From Rhizobium sp. CSW-27 (GTDB taxonomy: Bacteria > Pseudomonadota > Alphaproteobacteria > Rhizobiales > Rhizobiaceae), in contig NZ_JAHHZO010000016.1 in the NCBI RefSeq assembly GCF_018760785.1, positions 38,383-102,382 of the forward strand: a stretch of 64,000 nucleotides of DNA, in the 5' to 3' direction. Below are positions 9,041 to 17,813 of this stretch, piece after piece. The first letter of the stretch is position 1. Every line of letters begins with the position of its first letter. The notes beneath the pieces are model-generated. The model worked only from the letters and a program-made list of their open reading frames with translations. It ran no database searches and was not told where the DNA came from. The position numbers were made by a program, and so were the translations under genes.

Positions 9041-10462
9041 TTACCGGCGGCGCAACGTGCAGGCGAAAAAGCCGTCCATGCCGCCCGCATAACCTTCGTC
9101 CGGCGCGATCATGGCCGGCGTGGTGCGAAAATCGCCGGCAGGCGAGATCGCTTCCTCCAGGCCGGGCCAGTCCTCGCGGCGGGCCGGCACGCGCTCCACC
9201 GCCGGGTTTTCCTTGAGAAGGGCTGCCACCAGATCCTCGCCCTCCAGCGGGTCGAGCGAACAGTTGGAGAAGACGACAAGGCCGCCGGGCTTCACCAGCG
9301 TCAGCGCGTGGCGCAGCATGCGCCCCTGCAGTTCCGCCAGCTTCTCGATGTCCTTCATGCTCTTGGTCCACAGCACGTCCGGATGCCGGCGCGTGGTGCC
9401 GGTGGAGGAGCAGGGCGCATCGAGCAGCACGCCGTCCAGCAGTTCGTCCGGCCTGTAGGCGAAGAGATCGATGTTCAGCACCTCGGCCGGCAGCGAAAGC
9501 CGGGCGAGATTTTCCTTCAGCCGTTCGGCCCGGTTGGCGGATTGCTCGATGGCGATCACCTCGGCACCGAGCACGGCAAGCTGCGCGGTCTTGCCGCCGG
9601 GGGCGGCGCAGAGATCGGCAATGCGCTTGCCGGCGAGCGGGCCGAACAGGCGCGCCGGCAGGCTGGCGGCGGCATCCTGCACCCACCAGACACCCTCGGA
9701 AAAGCCGGGCAGGGCGGCGACGCTGCCCTCGAAGGCGGCAAGCCGCAGGCTTCCCGTCGGCAGAAGCCGTGCATTCAGCCGCTCAGCCCAGAGCGCGGGA
9801 TCGGCCTTGACCGTGAGATCGATCGGCGCCGGCGTCAGCTGCGCCTCGGCGATCCGCCGTGCTTCCGCTTCGCCATAGGCCTTCACCAGCCGCGCATGGA
9901 ACCAGCCCGGCACCGGCAGAATGGCCTCGCTTGCGGCGAGAATCGCGTCGCGCTCGCGCACCATGCGCCGCAGAAGCGCGTTCACCAGCTTGGCAAAGCG
10001 GCGGTTGCGCGGATCGCGATTGGCCTGCTCCACGGCAAGGTCGACAGCCGCATGCGATGGCACGTCGAGATAGAGGATCTGGGCGGCCGCGGTGGTCAGC
10101 ACGTGCTGCAGTGCGCGCGCCCCTTCCGGCAGCGGCTTGTCCAGCATGAGGGACAGGCTCTTTTCGATGCGCGGCAGGTGGCGAAGCGTGGTGTTGAGGA
10201 TTGCGCGCACCAAAGCGCGGTCGGCATCGCTCAAGGCCCTGTAGGCCGGGTTGCCATGGCCGGCATCCAGCATGCCGTCAAGCGGCGTCTTCTTGTCGAT
10301 CACCGCCGCCAGGATCTTGGCGGCGGCCATGCGCACGTCAAGGCCCGGCTTGTCGGAGGCCTGTACCGGCTTTGTGCCCGGGGCCCCGGCGGATTTTCCG
10401 CCCGGTTTCGACCGGCGGCTCTCAGTCTTCGGTGTGTTCGGGGACGTGTCGTCTGCGGTCAA
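9041..10462 (-). CDS. rsmB: 16S rRNA m5C methyltransferase (RsmB/Fmu-like)
   Basis: A SAM-dependent RNA cytosine-C5 methyltransferase of 473 residues. After a Lys/Ser/Pro-rich leader of about 40 residues comes a NusB-like RNA-binding domain (about 45-180), then the Rossmann catalytic domain. The SAM site is ADLCAAPGGKT and the two cysteines are in DAPCSSTGT (release) and SNCSLDPLEGED (nucleophile). It ends in the usual GGMDGFFACTLRR. The family methylates C967 of 16S rRNA in E. coli. Its start codon overlaps the htpX stop by 4 bases, so the two are translationally coupled. Confidence 0.93.
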   Translation of the reverse strand: MTADDTSPNTPKTESRRSKPGGKSAGAPGTKPVQASDKPGLDVRMAAAKILAAVIDKKTPLDGMLDAGHGNPAYRALSDADRALVRAILNTTLRHLPRIEKSLSLMLDKPLPEGARALQHVLTTAAAQILYLDVPSHAAVDLAVEQANRDPRNRRFAKLVNALLRRMVRERDAILAASEAILPVPGWFHARLVKAYGEAEARRIAEAQLTPAPIDLTVKADPALWAERLNARLLPTGSLRLAAFEGSVAALPGFSEGVWWVQDAAASLPARLFGPLAGKRIADLCAAPGGKTAQLAVLGAEVIAIEQSANRAERLKENLARLSLPAEVLNIDLFAYRPDELLDGVLLDAPCSSTGTTRRHPDVLWTKSMKDIEKLAELQGRMLRHALTLVKPGGLVVFSNCSLDPLEGEDLVAALLKENPAVERVPARREDWPGLEEAISPAGDFRTTPAMIAPDEGYAGGMDGFFACTLRRR

Positions 10463-11493
10463 GACCAGGGACCCTTGCGCGGTTCATCGTGGCGACGCAC
10501 CGGACCGGTGGTCGGCACGGAACGCGATTTGCGCGTGGGTCTATCAGCCGCGCGGCCGCGCGTCGAGGCAGGAGCGCCGAAATAGGCCGGGCCGGTGTCG
10601 ACGGAGCGGGCATCGGCAGGTCGGTAGCCGCCCGAATGCTCCCCCGAGTGCCCCTCGGCCGCCATGGCCTGAAGCGCCGCGATGCGGTTGCCTGTGTCCG
10701 GATGCGTGGAGAACAGGTTGTCCATCCGCTCGCCCGACAGCGGATTGATGATGAACATGTGGGCGGTGGCGGGGTTGCGCTCGGCATCGTCATTGTGAAT
10801 GACATGCGCCGCGCCGGCGATCTTGGCGAGCGCCGAGGCGAGCCAGAGCGGATTGCCGCAGATTTCCGCACCGCGCCGGTCGGCGGAATATTCGCGCGTG
10901 CGGCTGATCGCCATCTGCACCAGCATGGCGGCAAAGGGGGCGACGATCATCGCCACCAGCACGCCGATGAAGCCGAGCGGATTGTTGTTGTCGCGATTGC
11001 CGCCGAAAAAGAAGGCGAAGTTGCCGAGCATGGAGATCGCACCCGCCAGCGTCGCCGTGATCGTCATGGTCAGCGTGTCGCGGTTCTGGATATGTGCCAG
11101 TTCATGCGCCATCACGCCCGCCACCTCCTGCGGGGTGAGTTGTTCCAGCAGGCCGGTGGAGGCGGCGACCGCGGCGTTTTCCGGATTGCGGCCGGTGGCA
11201 AAGGCATTCGGCTGCGGGTTCTGGTAGATGTAGACGCGCGGCATCGGCAGGCCGGCATTGGCGGCAAGATCTCGGATCATGTGGTAGAATTCCGGCGCAT
11301 TGTGCGCGTCCACCTCCTGGGCGCGATAGGCCGACAGCACCATCCGGTCGGAATTCCAGTAGGAAAACAGATTCATGCCGGCGGCGATCAGGAAGGCGAT
11401 CATCATGCCGCCACGTCCACCGATCAGGAAGCCGACGCCCATGAACAATGCGGTCATGAAAGCCAGCAGCATGGCAGTGCGGATCATGTTCAT
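10459..11493 (-). CDS. htpX: Membrane zinc protease HtpX
   Basis: HtpX is an inner-membrane M48 metalloprotease that degrades misfolded membrane proteins. The 344-residue product has N-terminal membrane segments (about 5-45), the zinc motif HELAH at residues 130-134 and a further hydrophobic hairpin (about 140-195), with SRTREYSADRRGAE supplying the third ligand region. The C-terminal ~60 residues are a low-complexity Arg/Pro/Ser tail beyond the usual end. The start at MNMIRTAM has GGAGA at a good distance; two further in-frame codons upstream are less likely. The stop overlaps rsmB by 4 bases. Confidence 0.94.
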   Translation of the reverse strand: MNMIRTAMLLAFMTALFMGVGFLIGGRGGMMIAFLIAAGMNLFSYWNSDRMVLSAYRAQEVDAHNAPEFYHMIRDLAANAGLPMPRVYIYQNPQPNAFATGRNPENAAVAASTGLLEQLTPQEVAGVMAHELAHIQNRDTLTMTITATLAGAISMLGNFAFFFGGNRDNNNPLGFIGVLVAMIVAPFAAMLVQMAISRTREYSADRRGAEICGNPLWLASALAKIAGAAHVIHNDDAERNPATAHMFIINPLSGERMDNLFSTHPDTGNRIAALQAMAAEGHSGEHSGGYRPADARSVDTGPAYFGAPASTRGRAADRPTRKSRSVPTTGPVRRHDEPRKGPWS

Positions 11494-11625
11494 CGTCACG
11501 TCTCCGGGCAAAATGGTCGCGGCGCTTCAAGCCTGCCGCCTTTTGCCGTAGGATGTGGTCATTCGGGGCGCCTTTTCAATATTGCGCCTCGAAGAGACCG
11601 ATCACAGCAGGGCACGAGACAGATC

Positions 11626-11844
11626 ATGCAGACGCCGGACAACGACAATCGCGAAACGGAAGCTCTCGCCGAGGCCGCGCCGAAGGTGCTGTCGCCGGCA
11701 GCGCAGCGCGCGCTGCAGGAGGCCGAGGAGCGCCGGGCCCGGGAAAAGCCGCTCGATCTGCCGCCGGAACTGGGCGGCCGCGGCGGTGCCGATCCCGCCC
11801 GCTTCGGCGACTGGGAGATCAACGGCCGCGCCATCGATTTCTGA
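11626..11844 (+). CDS. SdhAF4-type succinate dehydrogenase assembly factor (DUF1674)
   Basis: A small protein of 72 residues ending in GRGGADPARFGDWEINGRAIDF. This C-terminal block matches the signature of the DUF1674 / SDHAF4 family (GP-x-PTRYGDWExxGRxxDF in eukaryotes). The family binds the flavinylated SdhA subunit and protects it before assembly with SdhB. The N-terminal half is charged and helical (about 25-45). It is divergent from htpX and not next to sdh genes. The start ATG is preceded by a weak site. Function is inferred from the C-terminal motif. Confidence 0.82.
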   Translation: MQTPDNDNRETEALAEAAPKVLSPAAQRALQEAEERRAREKPLDLPPELGGRGGADPARFGDWEINGRAIDF

Positions 11845-11919
11845 GGCCTTGCCCCGCCGGCCAGCCGGCCGGCCCTGCCGTCCGCAAGGCCGAAGTGCCT
11901 CCTGCGCGGCGCTTGTCGC

Positions 11920-12414
11920 TCACGCCGCGGGCCCGGCGGATGGCTGCTGTTGCGGGGCGGGGCTCTCCGCGTCCGGCATGGCAGCAGGGGCGCAGGCCTC
12001 GTTCTCTGCCAGCCAGTCCCTCAGCGCGGCGATGACCGAGAGGCGCAGGCTCGCCTGGCGAATGAGCGCCCGCGTCAGCACCGCGCCGTCACCGGCAAAG
12101 CCTGCCTCGGCCATCACCTCGGCGGGCCCGATGCGACGGCGGATCATGATCGCCTCGATGCGTGCCACGGTCATCGGCAGCAGGTAGCGGCCATTGGCGA
12201 TCATCTCGCCGGTCGCCTCCATCCCCGCCGAGGGCAGGGATGCACCGCCTGTCCGCCGGGCGCTCGCCGCGCCGGTCGCCGAGAAAGTGCCGGTCTTCGG
12301 CAGAACGCCCTCCTGCCGCAGGGCCTCCAGAAAGGCGCGCCGCTCCGCGTCGCTTGCGCGCCGCCAGTGCTTCGTCAGCTTGTCGAGCGGGCTGCGCTTG
12401 TCTTTCCTGGGCAT
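11920..12414 (-). CDS. Conserved hypothetical protein
   Basis: I do not recognise a characterised family. The 164-residue product begins with a basic MPRKDKRSPLDKLTKHWRRAS segment. It has an Ala/Gly-rich linker (about 42-65), a helical middle (VARIEAIMIRRRIGPAEVMAEAGFAGDGAVLTRALIRQASLRLSVIAALRDWL) and a Pro/Gln/Ala tail. The helical part could be a compact DNA- or protein-binding fold, but that is speculation. It is convergent with the SdhAF4-like gene and upstream of another small minus-strand gene. Confidence 0.65.
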   Translation of the reverse strand: MPRKDKRSPLDKLTKHWRRASDAERRAFLEALRQEGVLPKTGTFSATGAASARRTGGASLPSAGMEATGEMIANGRYLLPMTVARIEAIMIRRRIGPAEVMAEAGFAGDGAVLTRALIRQASLRLSVIAALRDWLAENEACAPAAMPDAESPAPQQQPSAGPAA

Positions 12415-12570
12415 TCCTTGTCCGGCGTTCTGGCGGTGAAGGTTCGGGGAACGGGCGGGCGAATCAGGACCCGGACCCGACGGTCGGCCAACCGGTAAGC
12501 CGCGGGCCGGGGGCTGGCAAGCGGCCTTGATCCGGCGTCCTGCGGCGCCCGGCTCGCACCGGCTGCCGCC

Positions 12571-12786
12571 TCAGGATCCGGCCCTCAGCGGCAGCGGATC
12601 CAGCATGTCCTTCAGCTGCTGCGGATGGCGGATGCCGAACAGGTACCAGTCGATGAGCGATCGGGCCATGCCTGCGGCTTCCGCGCTGTCGAGGATGACG
12701 CCCCGTTCGGCACAGGCCTCCTCCAGCACCTGCCGCAGGAAGGACAGGTCTCTGGCTTCCAGCGCGTCATAGGATGAAAACGACAT
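12571..12786 (-). CDS. Small conserved hypothetical protein
   Basis: The 71-residue product MSFSSYDALEARDLSFLRQVLEEACAERG... is acidic and helical, with a WYLFGIRHPQQLKDML stretch near the end. No catalytic motif is seen. I believe similar small proteins occur in Rhizobiaceae, but I cannot name a family. It shares strand and spacing with the preceding hypothetical gene, and its 5' side faces the promoter region of the response regulator at 13042. Confidence 0.6.
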   Translation of the reverse strand: MSFSSYDALEARDLSFLRQVLEEACAERGVILDSAEAAGMARSLIDWYLFGIRHPQQLKDMLDPLPLRAGS

Positions 12787-13041
12787 CTCTCCGCCCGATC
12801 CGCTTTGCTGGGCGGGAGGTTAGGTCGTATATTAGGCATCGTCAAAGAAAACGCCCGGAGGCTCGCGCGCACTGTCTCATCTGCGCCATGGGTGTGGTTG
12901 TTCGGCCACAATTTTCCACCCTGAAATGCAGGGGGAAAAATCTGTCATGCCATCGCGTTGGATCGATGCCGTTTCGGCGCTTGCGGTATCAAACTGTTAA
13001 CGCTTTGCCTTCTAACGTCTGGATGAAGTGCCGGAAAAGGC

Positions 13042-15264
13042 ATGAAAACCTTGCGCGGTGCCAAGCGGCGTGCCGCCGATTCGCCGGCCACCGAGATGTT
13101 ATCGGAATTCCAGATGCCCCTCATCGCGATTCTTGACGACCAGGAAACCAATCGCCGCATCTTCGAAAGGCTTGCCTCCTCCATCGAGGAAGGGGTGTCG
13201 ATCCGTTGCTTTGCCGATCCCGGCCTTGCACTGGCAGCCTTCGAGGGCGGTGTCGTCCCGGATCTCATCGTTACCGACTTCAAGATGCCGGTCATGGATG
13301 GCGCTGCCTTCATCCGTGCCCTGCGCAGCCTGCCTGGCTTTTCGGAAATCCCGGTCATCGTCATCACCGTCTATGAGGAGCGCAGCTTTCGCATGCGCGC
13401 GCTGGAGGCGGGGGCCACGGATTTCCTGCAGAGCCCGGTCGATCACCAGGAATTCACCACGCGCGCGCGCAACCTGCTGAAGCTGCGCATGCAGCAGCTG
13501 CTGCTTGAAAGCCGGGCGCGCAATCTCGCCGTGGAGCTTGCGACCAGCGAGGAATCGCGCGCGGCGGTGCTGCGCGATTCCAGCGAGCGGCTGGCCCAGG
13601 TCATCGATACGGTGCCTGCCATGGTCAGCGCCTGCGATGGCAACGGTAACATCCTGTTCGTCAATGCCCTGGTGGGCGCCTTCCTCGACCGCGACCCGGC
13701 CGGCCTCGTCGGCCGCAGCAGCGATACGCTGGTCGATCCGGAGCTTGCCGGCCCGAACCGCATGCTGGATCGCAAGGTGTTCCGCAGCGGCCAGCCGCTG
13801 CAGAGCTTCGAGCGCGAGCTGACCGGCGCCAGCGGCGAAAAGCGCGTCTTCCTCACCACCAAATCGCCGCTGCGCGACAGCAACGACATCGTCGTCGGCG
13901 TCGTCACCAGCGCGCTCGACATTACCGATCGCAAGCGCGCCGAGCAGCATCTCCTGCATGTGGCGCGCCACGACGCGCTCACCAATCTGCCCAACCGCAA
14001 TTTCCTGCTCGACCGGTTGCGCCGCGAGGTCGCCCGTGCTCGCCGCGGCGACCGCGCCTTTGCCCTGCATTTCGTCGATATCGACGAGTTCAAGAGTATC
14101 AACGAGCTGCTGGGGCATGATGCGGGCGATGCCTTCCTGAAGGAAGTGGCGCACCGCCTGCGGGGGCTTGTCGAGGCGGATGACATGGTGGCGCGTGTCG
14201 GCGGCGACCAGTTCGCCATGCTGCAGACCATCTCGCAGGGCGGCATCAGCGCCATCCAGTTCGCCGAGCAGGTGATGGAGGCGGTGGCGCAGCCCTTCAT
14301 CAGCGAAGGCAAGCGCTTCTGCTGCACGGTCAGCATCGGCACCACGCTGCATCCGGCCGATGGCACGGATGTCAACCGGCTGGTCAAGAATGCCGAGCTT
14401 GCCATGTACCAGGCCAAGGAAACCGGCGGCAGCCAGGTGCGCTTCTTCGAGACCAACATGGCCGAGCGCATGCGCAACAATGCCGTGCTGGACGGCAAGC
14501 TGCGCAGCGCCATCCAGGAGCGGCAGTTCGCCCTGTATTTCCAGCCGCAGATTTCCTCGGCCACCGGCTGCGTGGTGGGGGCCGAGGCGCTGCTGCGCTG
14601 GAACCATCCGGAAAACGGCCTGCTCACCCCCGGCGCCTTCCTGTCGCGCGCCGAGGAAAACGGCCTCATCGTGCCGATCAACGAATGGGTGCTGCTGGAG
14701 GCCTGCCGCGAGGCGAAATCCTGGCAGCGCATGGGCCTTCGCGACCTGCGCATCAGCGTCAACCTGTCTCCCGTCCAGTTCCGCCGCGTCAACGTGGCGC
14801 AACTGGTCGAACGGGCGCTGGCTGTCTCCCAGCTCGAACCGCGCTATCTCGACCTTGAGATCACCGAGAACATCGTGATCGAGAACACCGAGACGGTGGT
14901 TGCGGCGCTGCGGCAGATCGCCAGGCTCGGCGTCAGCATTTCCATCGATGATTTCGGCACCGGCTATTCCTCGCTCAACTATATCCGCCAGTTCCCCATC
15001 GATCGCATCAAGATCGACCAGTGCTTCGTGCGCAACATGGTGGAGGATCCGAGCGACCATGCGATCGTGCGCACCGTCGCCAATCTCGGGCACAGCCTCG
15101 GGCTCACCGTGGTGGCCGAAGGGGTGGAAACCGCCGCGCAGGCCGAACTTCTTAAAGTCGATGGCTGCGACGTGATGCAGGGCTATCTCTATGGCCGCCC
15201 GATGCCGTCGGCCCAGTTCGTCGCCTTCCTGCAATCGGGCCGGCGCGCCGAGGTCGAGGCATGA
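13042..15264 (+). CDS. Response regulator REC-PAS-GGDEF-EAL, probable c-di-GMP phosphodiesterase
   Basis: A 740-residue cytoplasmic regulator. The REC domain (about 25-150) has the acidic pocket LDDQE and phospho-acceptor Asp79 in TDFKMPVMDG. A PAS domain (about 180-300), a GGDEF domain (about 305-475) and an EAL domain (about 485-735) follow. The cyclase signature is degenerate: GGDQF near residue 387, with the inhibitory RxxD site lost (VEAD). The EAL domain looks active: EALLRW, SVNLSP, EITENI, DDFGTGYSS, IKID, AEGVET and MQGYLYGRP are all present. It should hydrolyse c-di-GMP. It overlaps the following hybrid kinase by 4 bases, so the kinase is the likely phosphodonor. Starts at 13096 or 13114 are also possible; 13114 has GGAA at good spacing. 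Confidence 0.93.
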   Translation: MKTLRGAKRRAADSPATEMLSEFQMPLIAILDDQETNRRIFERLASSIEEGVSIRCFADPGLALAAFEGGVVPDLIVTDFKMPVMDGAAFIRALRSLPGFSEIPVIVITVYEERSFRMRALEAGATDFLQSPVDHQEFTTRARNLLKLRMQQLLLESRARNLAVELATSEESRAAVLRDSSERLAQVIDTVPAMVSACDGNGNILFVNALVGAFLDRDPAGLVGRSSDTLVDPELAGPNRMLDRKVFRSGQPLQSFERELTGASGEKRVFLTTKSPLRDSNDIVVGVVTSALDITDRKRAEQHLLHVARHDALTNLPNRNFLLDRLRREVARARRGDRAFALHFVDIDEFKSINELLGHDAGDAFLKEVAHRLRGLVEADDMVARVGGDQFAMLQTISQGGISAIQFAEQVMEAVAQPFISEGKRFCCTVSIGTTLHPADGTDVNRLVKNAELAMYQAKETGGSQVRFFETNMAERMRNNAVLDGKLRSAIQERQFALYFQPQISSATGCVVGAEALLRWNHPENGLLTPGAFLSRAEENGLIVPINEWVLLEACREAKSWQRMGLRDLRISVNLSPVQFRRVNVAQLVERALAVSQLEPRYLDLEITENIVIENTETVVAALRQIARLGVSISIDDFGTGYSSLNYIRQFPIDRIKIDQCFVRNMVEDPSDHAIVRTVANLGHSLGLTVVAEGVETAAQAELLKVDGCDVMQGYLYGRPMPSAQFVAFLQSGRRAEVEA

Positions 15265-17759
15265 ACGCGATGCCCCCGCTGCGGCCCGCCCGGCCCCTCC
15301 GCCCGTCGCTGCCGCGAAGCTTCAGGGAGGTGCGCATCCTGCTGCGCAACCGGCCGGATACCGAGCACGAGCTGACGACCAACCGGCTGCTGCTTGCCTC
15401 CGGCATTCTCGTCTATCTGCTGGTGGCCGGTGCGCTCGGCTCGGATGCGGCGGCGGCGGCGCTCGATGTCGCGGCCCTGCCGGTCGGCATCTTCGGCTTC
15501 TTCGCCTTCGGCCTCTTCGTCCATATCCTCGCCTTTCCCGGCATCTGCCATTATCGGCGGGTCGCCGGCATCATGGCCGATGTGGGGGCCTTTTCCTACG
15601 GGCTGCATGTCAGCGGAGAGGCCGGTGCCGGCCTGTTCCTGGTCTATTTCTGGGCGGTGCTGGGCAATGGTTTCCGCTTCGGCGTCGTCTATCTGGCGCT
15701 TGCCGCCGTTGCCGCCGTCTCCGGTTTCCTTGCCGTCATCCTCACCACCTCCTACTGGCAGGAGGAGACCAATCTGTCGATCGGGCTGATCGGCGCGCTG
15801 ATCGTCATCCCCGCCTACACGGCCAAGCTGATCCGCAAGCTGTCGCAGGCCAAGCGCGAGGCGGAGGAGGCAAGCCAGGCCAAGAGCCTGTTCCTGGCCA
15901 GCATGAGCCATGAACTGCGCACGCCGCTGAACGCCATCATCGGCCTCAGCGACCTTTTGCTCGGCATGTCGCTGAAGAGCGAGCACAAGGACATGGTGCG
16001 CACCATCAGCCGCTCCGGCCGCTCGCTGCTGTCGTTGATCGAGGCGGTGCTCGATCTGTCGCGCATCGAGGCGGGGCAGGTGAAGATCCAGCTGGAGCGG
16101 GTGGACCTGCCGCGCCTGCTGAAGGATGTGCGCGCCATTGCCGGCGTTGCGGCCCATGCCAAGGGGCTGCGGCTGGCCCTGCACATGAGCAGCCAGACGC
16201 CGCGCTTCGTCATGGCCGATCGCCGCCACCTGGAGGAGATCCTGCTCAACCTCGCCAGCAATGCGGTCAAGTTCACCGAGCGTGGCCATGTGCGCATCGA
16301 CGTGGATTTCCGCGCCGATGGCGAGGGCACGGCGCTCAAGGTGGAAGTGTCCGATACCGGCATCGGCATCGATCCCTCCGCCCATGGGCGGATTTTCGAG
16401 CGGTTCACCCAGGCCGATGGAACGATTCTCGACCGGTTCGGCGGCACCGGCCTCGGCCTTGCCATCGTGCGCCAGCTGGTGCGCGCCATGGGCGGCGATA
16501 TCGGCGTGGTCAGCGCGCCGGGCGAAGGCAGCACCTTTCATTTCCATCTGCCCGTCGGCGTGGTGACGGCGCAGGACGCGGCCGAGACACGGCTGCCGCC
16601 CTTCGTCTATCTCGGCTCCGGTCCGCTTCCCGCGCCGGCCTATGAGGAGGCGATGGCGGTCGCGAGCCTGGAGGAGGGCCTTGCAGCGGTCCGGGACCAG
16701 CATCGCAAGGGCCTGCGCCACCCGCTCGTCCTCATCGATTCGCAGATGCGCGATCCGTCGCCGGCCCGCGTCGCCCGCCATCTGCTTCAGGCCTCCCGCC
16801 CGGAGGAGGCGCCGCTTCTGGTGCTGGTCAACCGGCAGCCGGAGGAGGTGCGCCTGACGCCGGCCATGCGCGATCTGTTCTTCACCATCGTTGATCCGGA
16901 GGCCCCGACCAATCTTGCGGCGCTGGCCGCCATGGCCGATGCGCAGGGCGATCTCGCCGCCGAGGAGATGCCGCCGCAGAAGAAGATGCGCTCGCTCAAG
17001 CTGCTGATTGCCGATGACAACAAGACCAACCAGATGGTGCTCGGCAAGATCCTGGAGACGAACGGCCATACCTACGAGGTGGTGGAAAATGGCGAGGCTG
17101 CCGTCGAGCGCATGCTGAAGGGCGATCTCGACCTGGTGCTGATGGATGTCAACATGCCGGTGATGAACGGCATCGAGGCCACCAAGTTCTACCGCTTCGC
17201 CTCGCTCGGCATGACGGAGATCCCGATCATCGCCGTGACCGCCGATGCGACGGGCGAAGCCCGCCAGCGCTGCCTGGAGGCCGGCATGGCCGAGTGCCTG
17301 ACCAAGCCGCTCGAACCGCGCCGGCTGCTGGAGGCGATCGAGGCGGTTCTCGGCCCCGAGGATGCGGCAGGCACGGGGGCATCCGATGCCGACGAGCCGG
17401 CTGGTGCCCCGCAGGAGCGACCGGTCATCGACACGGCCACCTGCGAGGCGCTGGAGCAACTGGGCGGCCCGGATTTCGTCGACCAGCTGCTGGAGCAGTT
17501 CGTCAACGATTCGGTCGATGCGCTGAAGGCGCTGTCGCATGCGGTGGCCGAGGAAAACGTGCAGGGCTTCCGCAATTCGGCGCATGCACTGCGCAGTGCC
17601 GCGGCCAATGTGGGGGCGGCGCGTATCTACCAGCTGTGCCTCGACTGGCGCGAGATCAACGATCCCGAACTTGCCCAGCAGGGCGAACTGCACCTGCAGG
17701 CGCTGATGAGCGAATTCGAGCGCCTGCAGCAGGAGGTCCGCACGCGGCTCGCCTCCTGA
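15261..17759 (+). CDS. RpfC-like membrane hybrid histidine kinase (HisKA-HATPase-REC-HPt)
   Basis: An 832-residue inner-membrane sensor. The N-terminus RNRPDTEHELTTNRLLL is followed by several membrane segments (about 43-190) containing GNGFRFGVVYL, a pattern I associate with the RpfC input domain. Then come HisKA (SMSHELRTPLN, His217), HATPase (NLASNAVKF, DTGIGI, FGGTGLGLAI), a receiver (DDNKTN, Asp629 in LMDVNMP, Lys682) and a C-terminal HPt domain (His775 in SAHALRSAAANVGA). RpfC in Xanthomonas senses cis-2-unsaturated fatty acids (DSF) and binds RpfF. The ATGA overlap with the REC-EAL gene and the convergent rpfF-like gene support the same role here; the ligand itself is inferred. Confidence 0.88.
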   Translation: MNAMPPLRPARPLRPSLPRSFREVRILLRNRPDTEHELTTNRLLLASGILVYLLVAGALGSDAAAAALDVAALPVGIFGFFAFGLFVHILAFPGICHYRRVAGIMADVGAFSYGLHVSGEAGAGLFLVYFWAVLGNGFRFGVVYLALAAVAAVSGFLAVILTTSYWQEETNLSIGLIGALIVIPAYTAKLIRKLSQAKREAEEASQAKSLFLASMSHELRTPLNAIIGLSDLLLGMSLKSEHKDMVRTISRSGRSLLSLIEAVLDLSRIEAGQVKIQLERVDLPRLLKDVRAIAGVAAHAKGLRLALHMSSQTPRFVMADRRHLEEILLNLASNAVKFTERGHVRIDVDFRADGEGTALKVEVSDTGIGIDPSAHGRIFERFTQADGTILDRFGGTGLGLAIVRQLVRAMGGDIGVVSAPGEGSTFHFHLPVGVVTAQDAAETRLPPFVYLGSGPLPAPAYEEAMAVASLEEGLAAVRDQHRKGLRHPLVLIDSQMRDPSPARVARHLLQASRPEEAPLLVLVNRQPEEVRLTPAMRDLFFTIVDPEAPTNLAALAAMADAQGDLAAEEMPPQKKMRSLKLLIADDNKTNQMVLGKILETNGHTYEVVENGEAAVERMLKGDLDLVLMDVNMPVMNGIEATKFYRFASLGMTEIPIIAVTADATGEARQRCLEAGMAECLTKPLEPRRLLEAIEAVLGPEDAAGTGASDADEPAGAPQERPVIDTATCEALEQLGGPDFVDQLLEQFVNDSVDALKALSHAVAEENVQGFRNSAHALRSAAANVGAARIYQLCLDWREINDPELAQQGELHLQALMSEFERLQQEVRTRLAS

Positions 17760-17779
17760 CGCAAGCAGCCCGGCCCTTC

Positions 17780-17806
17780 GTTGCGGCGGCGCCAGGCCGC
17801 CGCAAC
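17780..17806. terminator. Bidirectional hairpin between the rpfC-like and rpfF-like genes
   Basis: GTTGCGGCGGC (17780-17790) and GCCGCCGCAAC (17796-17806) form a perfect 11-bp stem with loop GCCAG. It sits in the 54-bp gap between convergent stop codons. No U-run follows on either strand. Confidence 0.55.
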
Positions 17807-17813
17807 GCCGCAA

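Noticed and set aside
7214..10585. 1123-codon plus-strand frame across the heparinase and rsmB genes
   Set aside because: It runs antisense to two genes with clear family motifs, and its composition is typical of a shadow frame.
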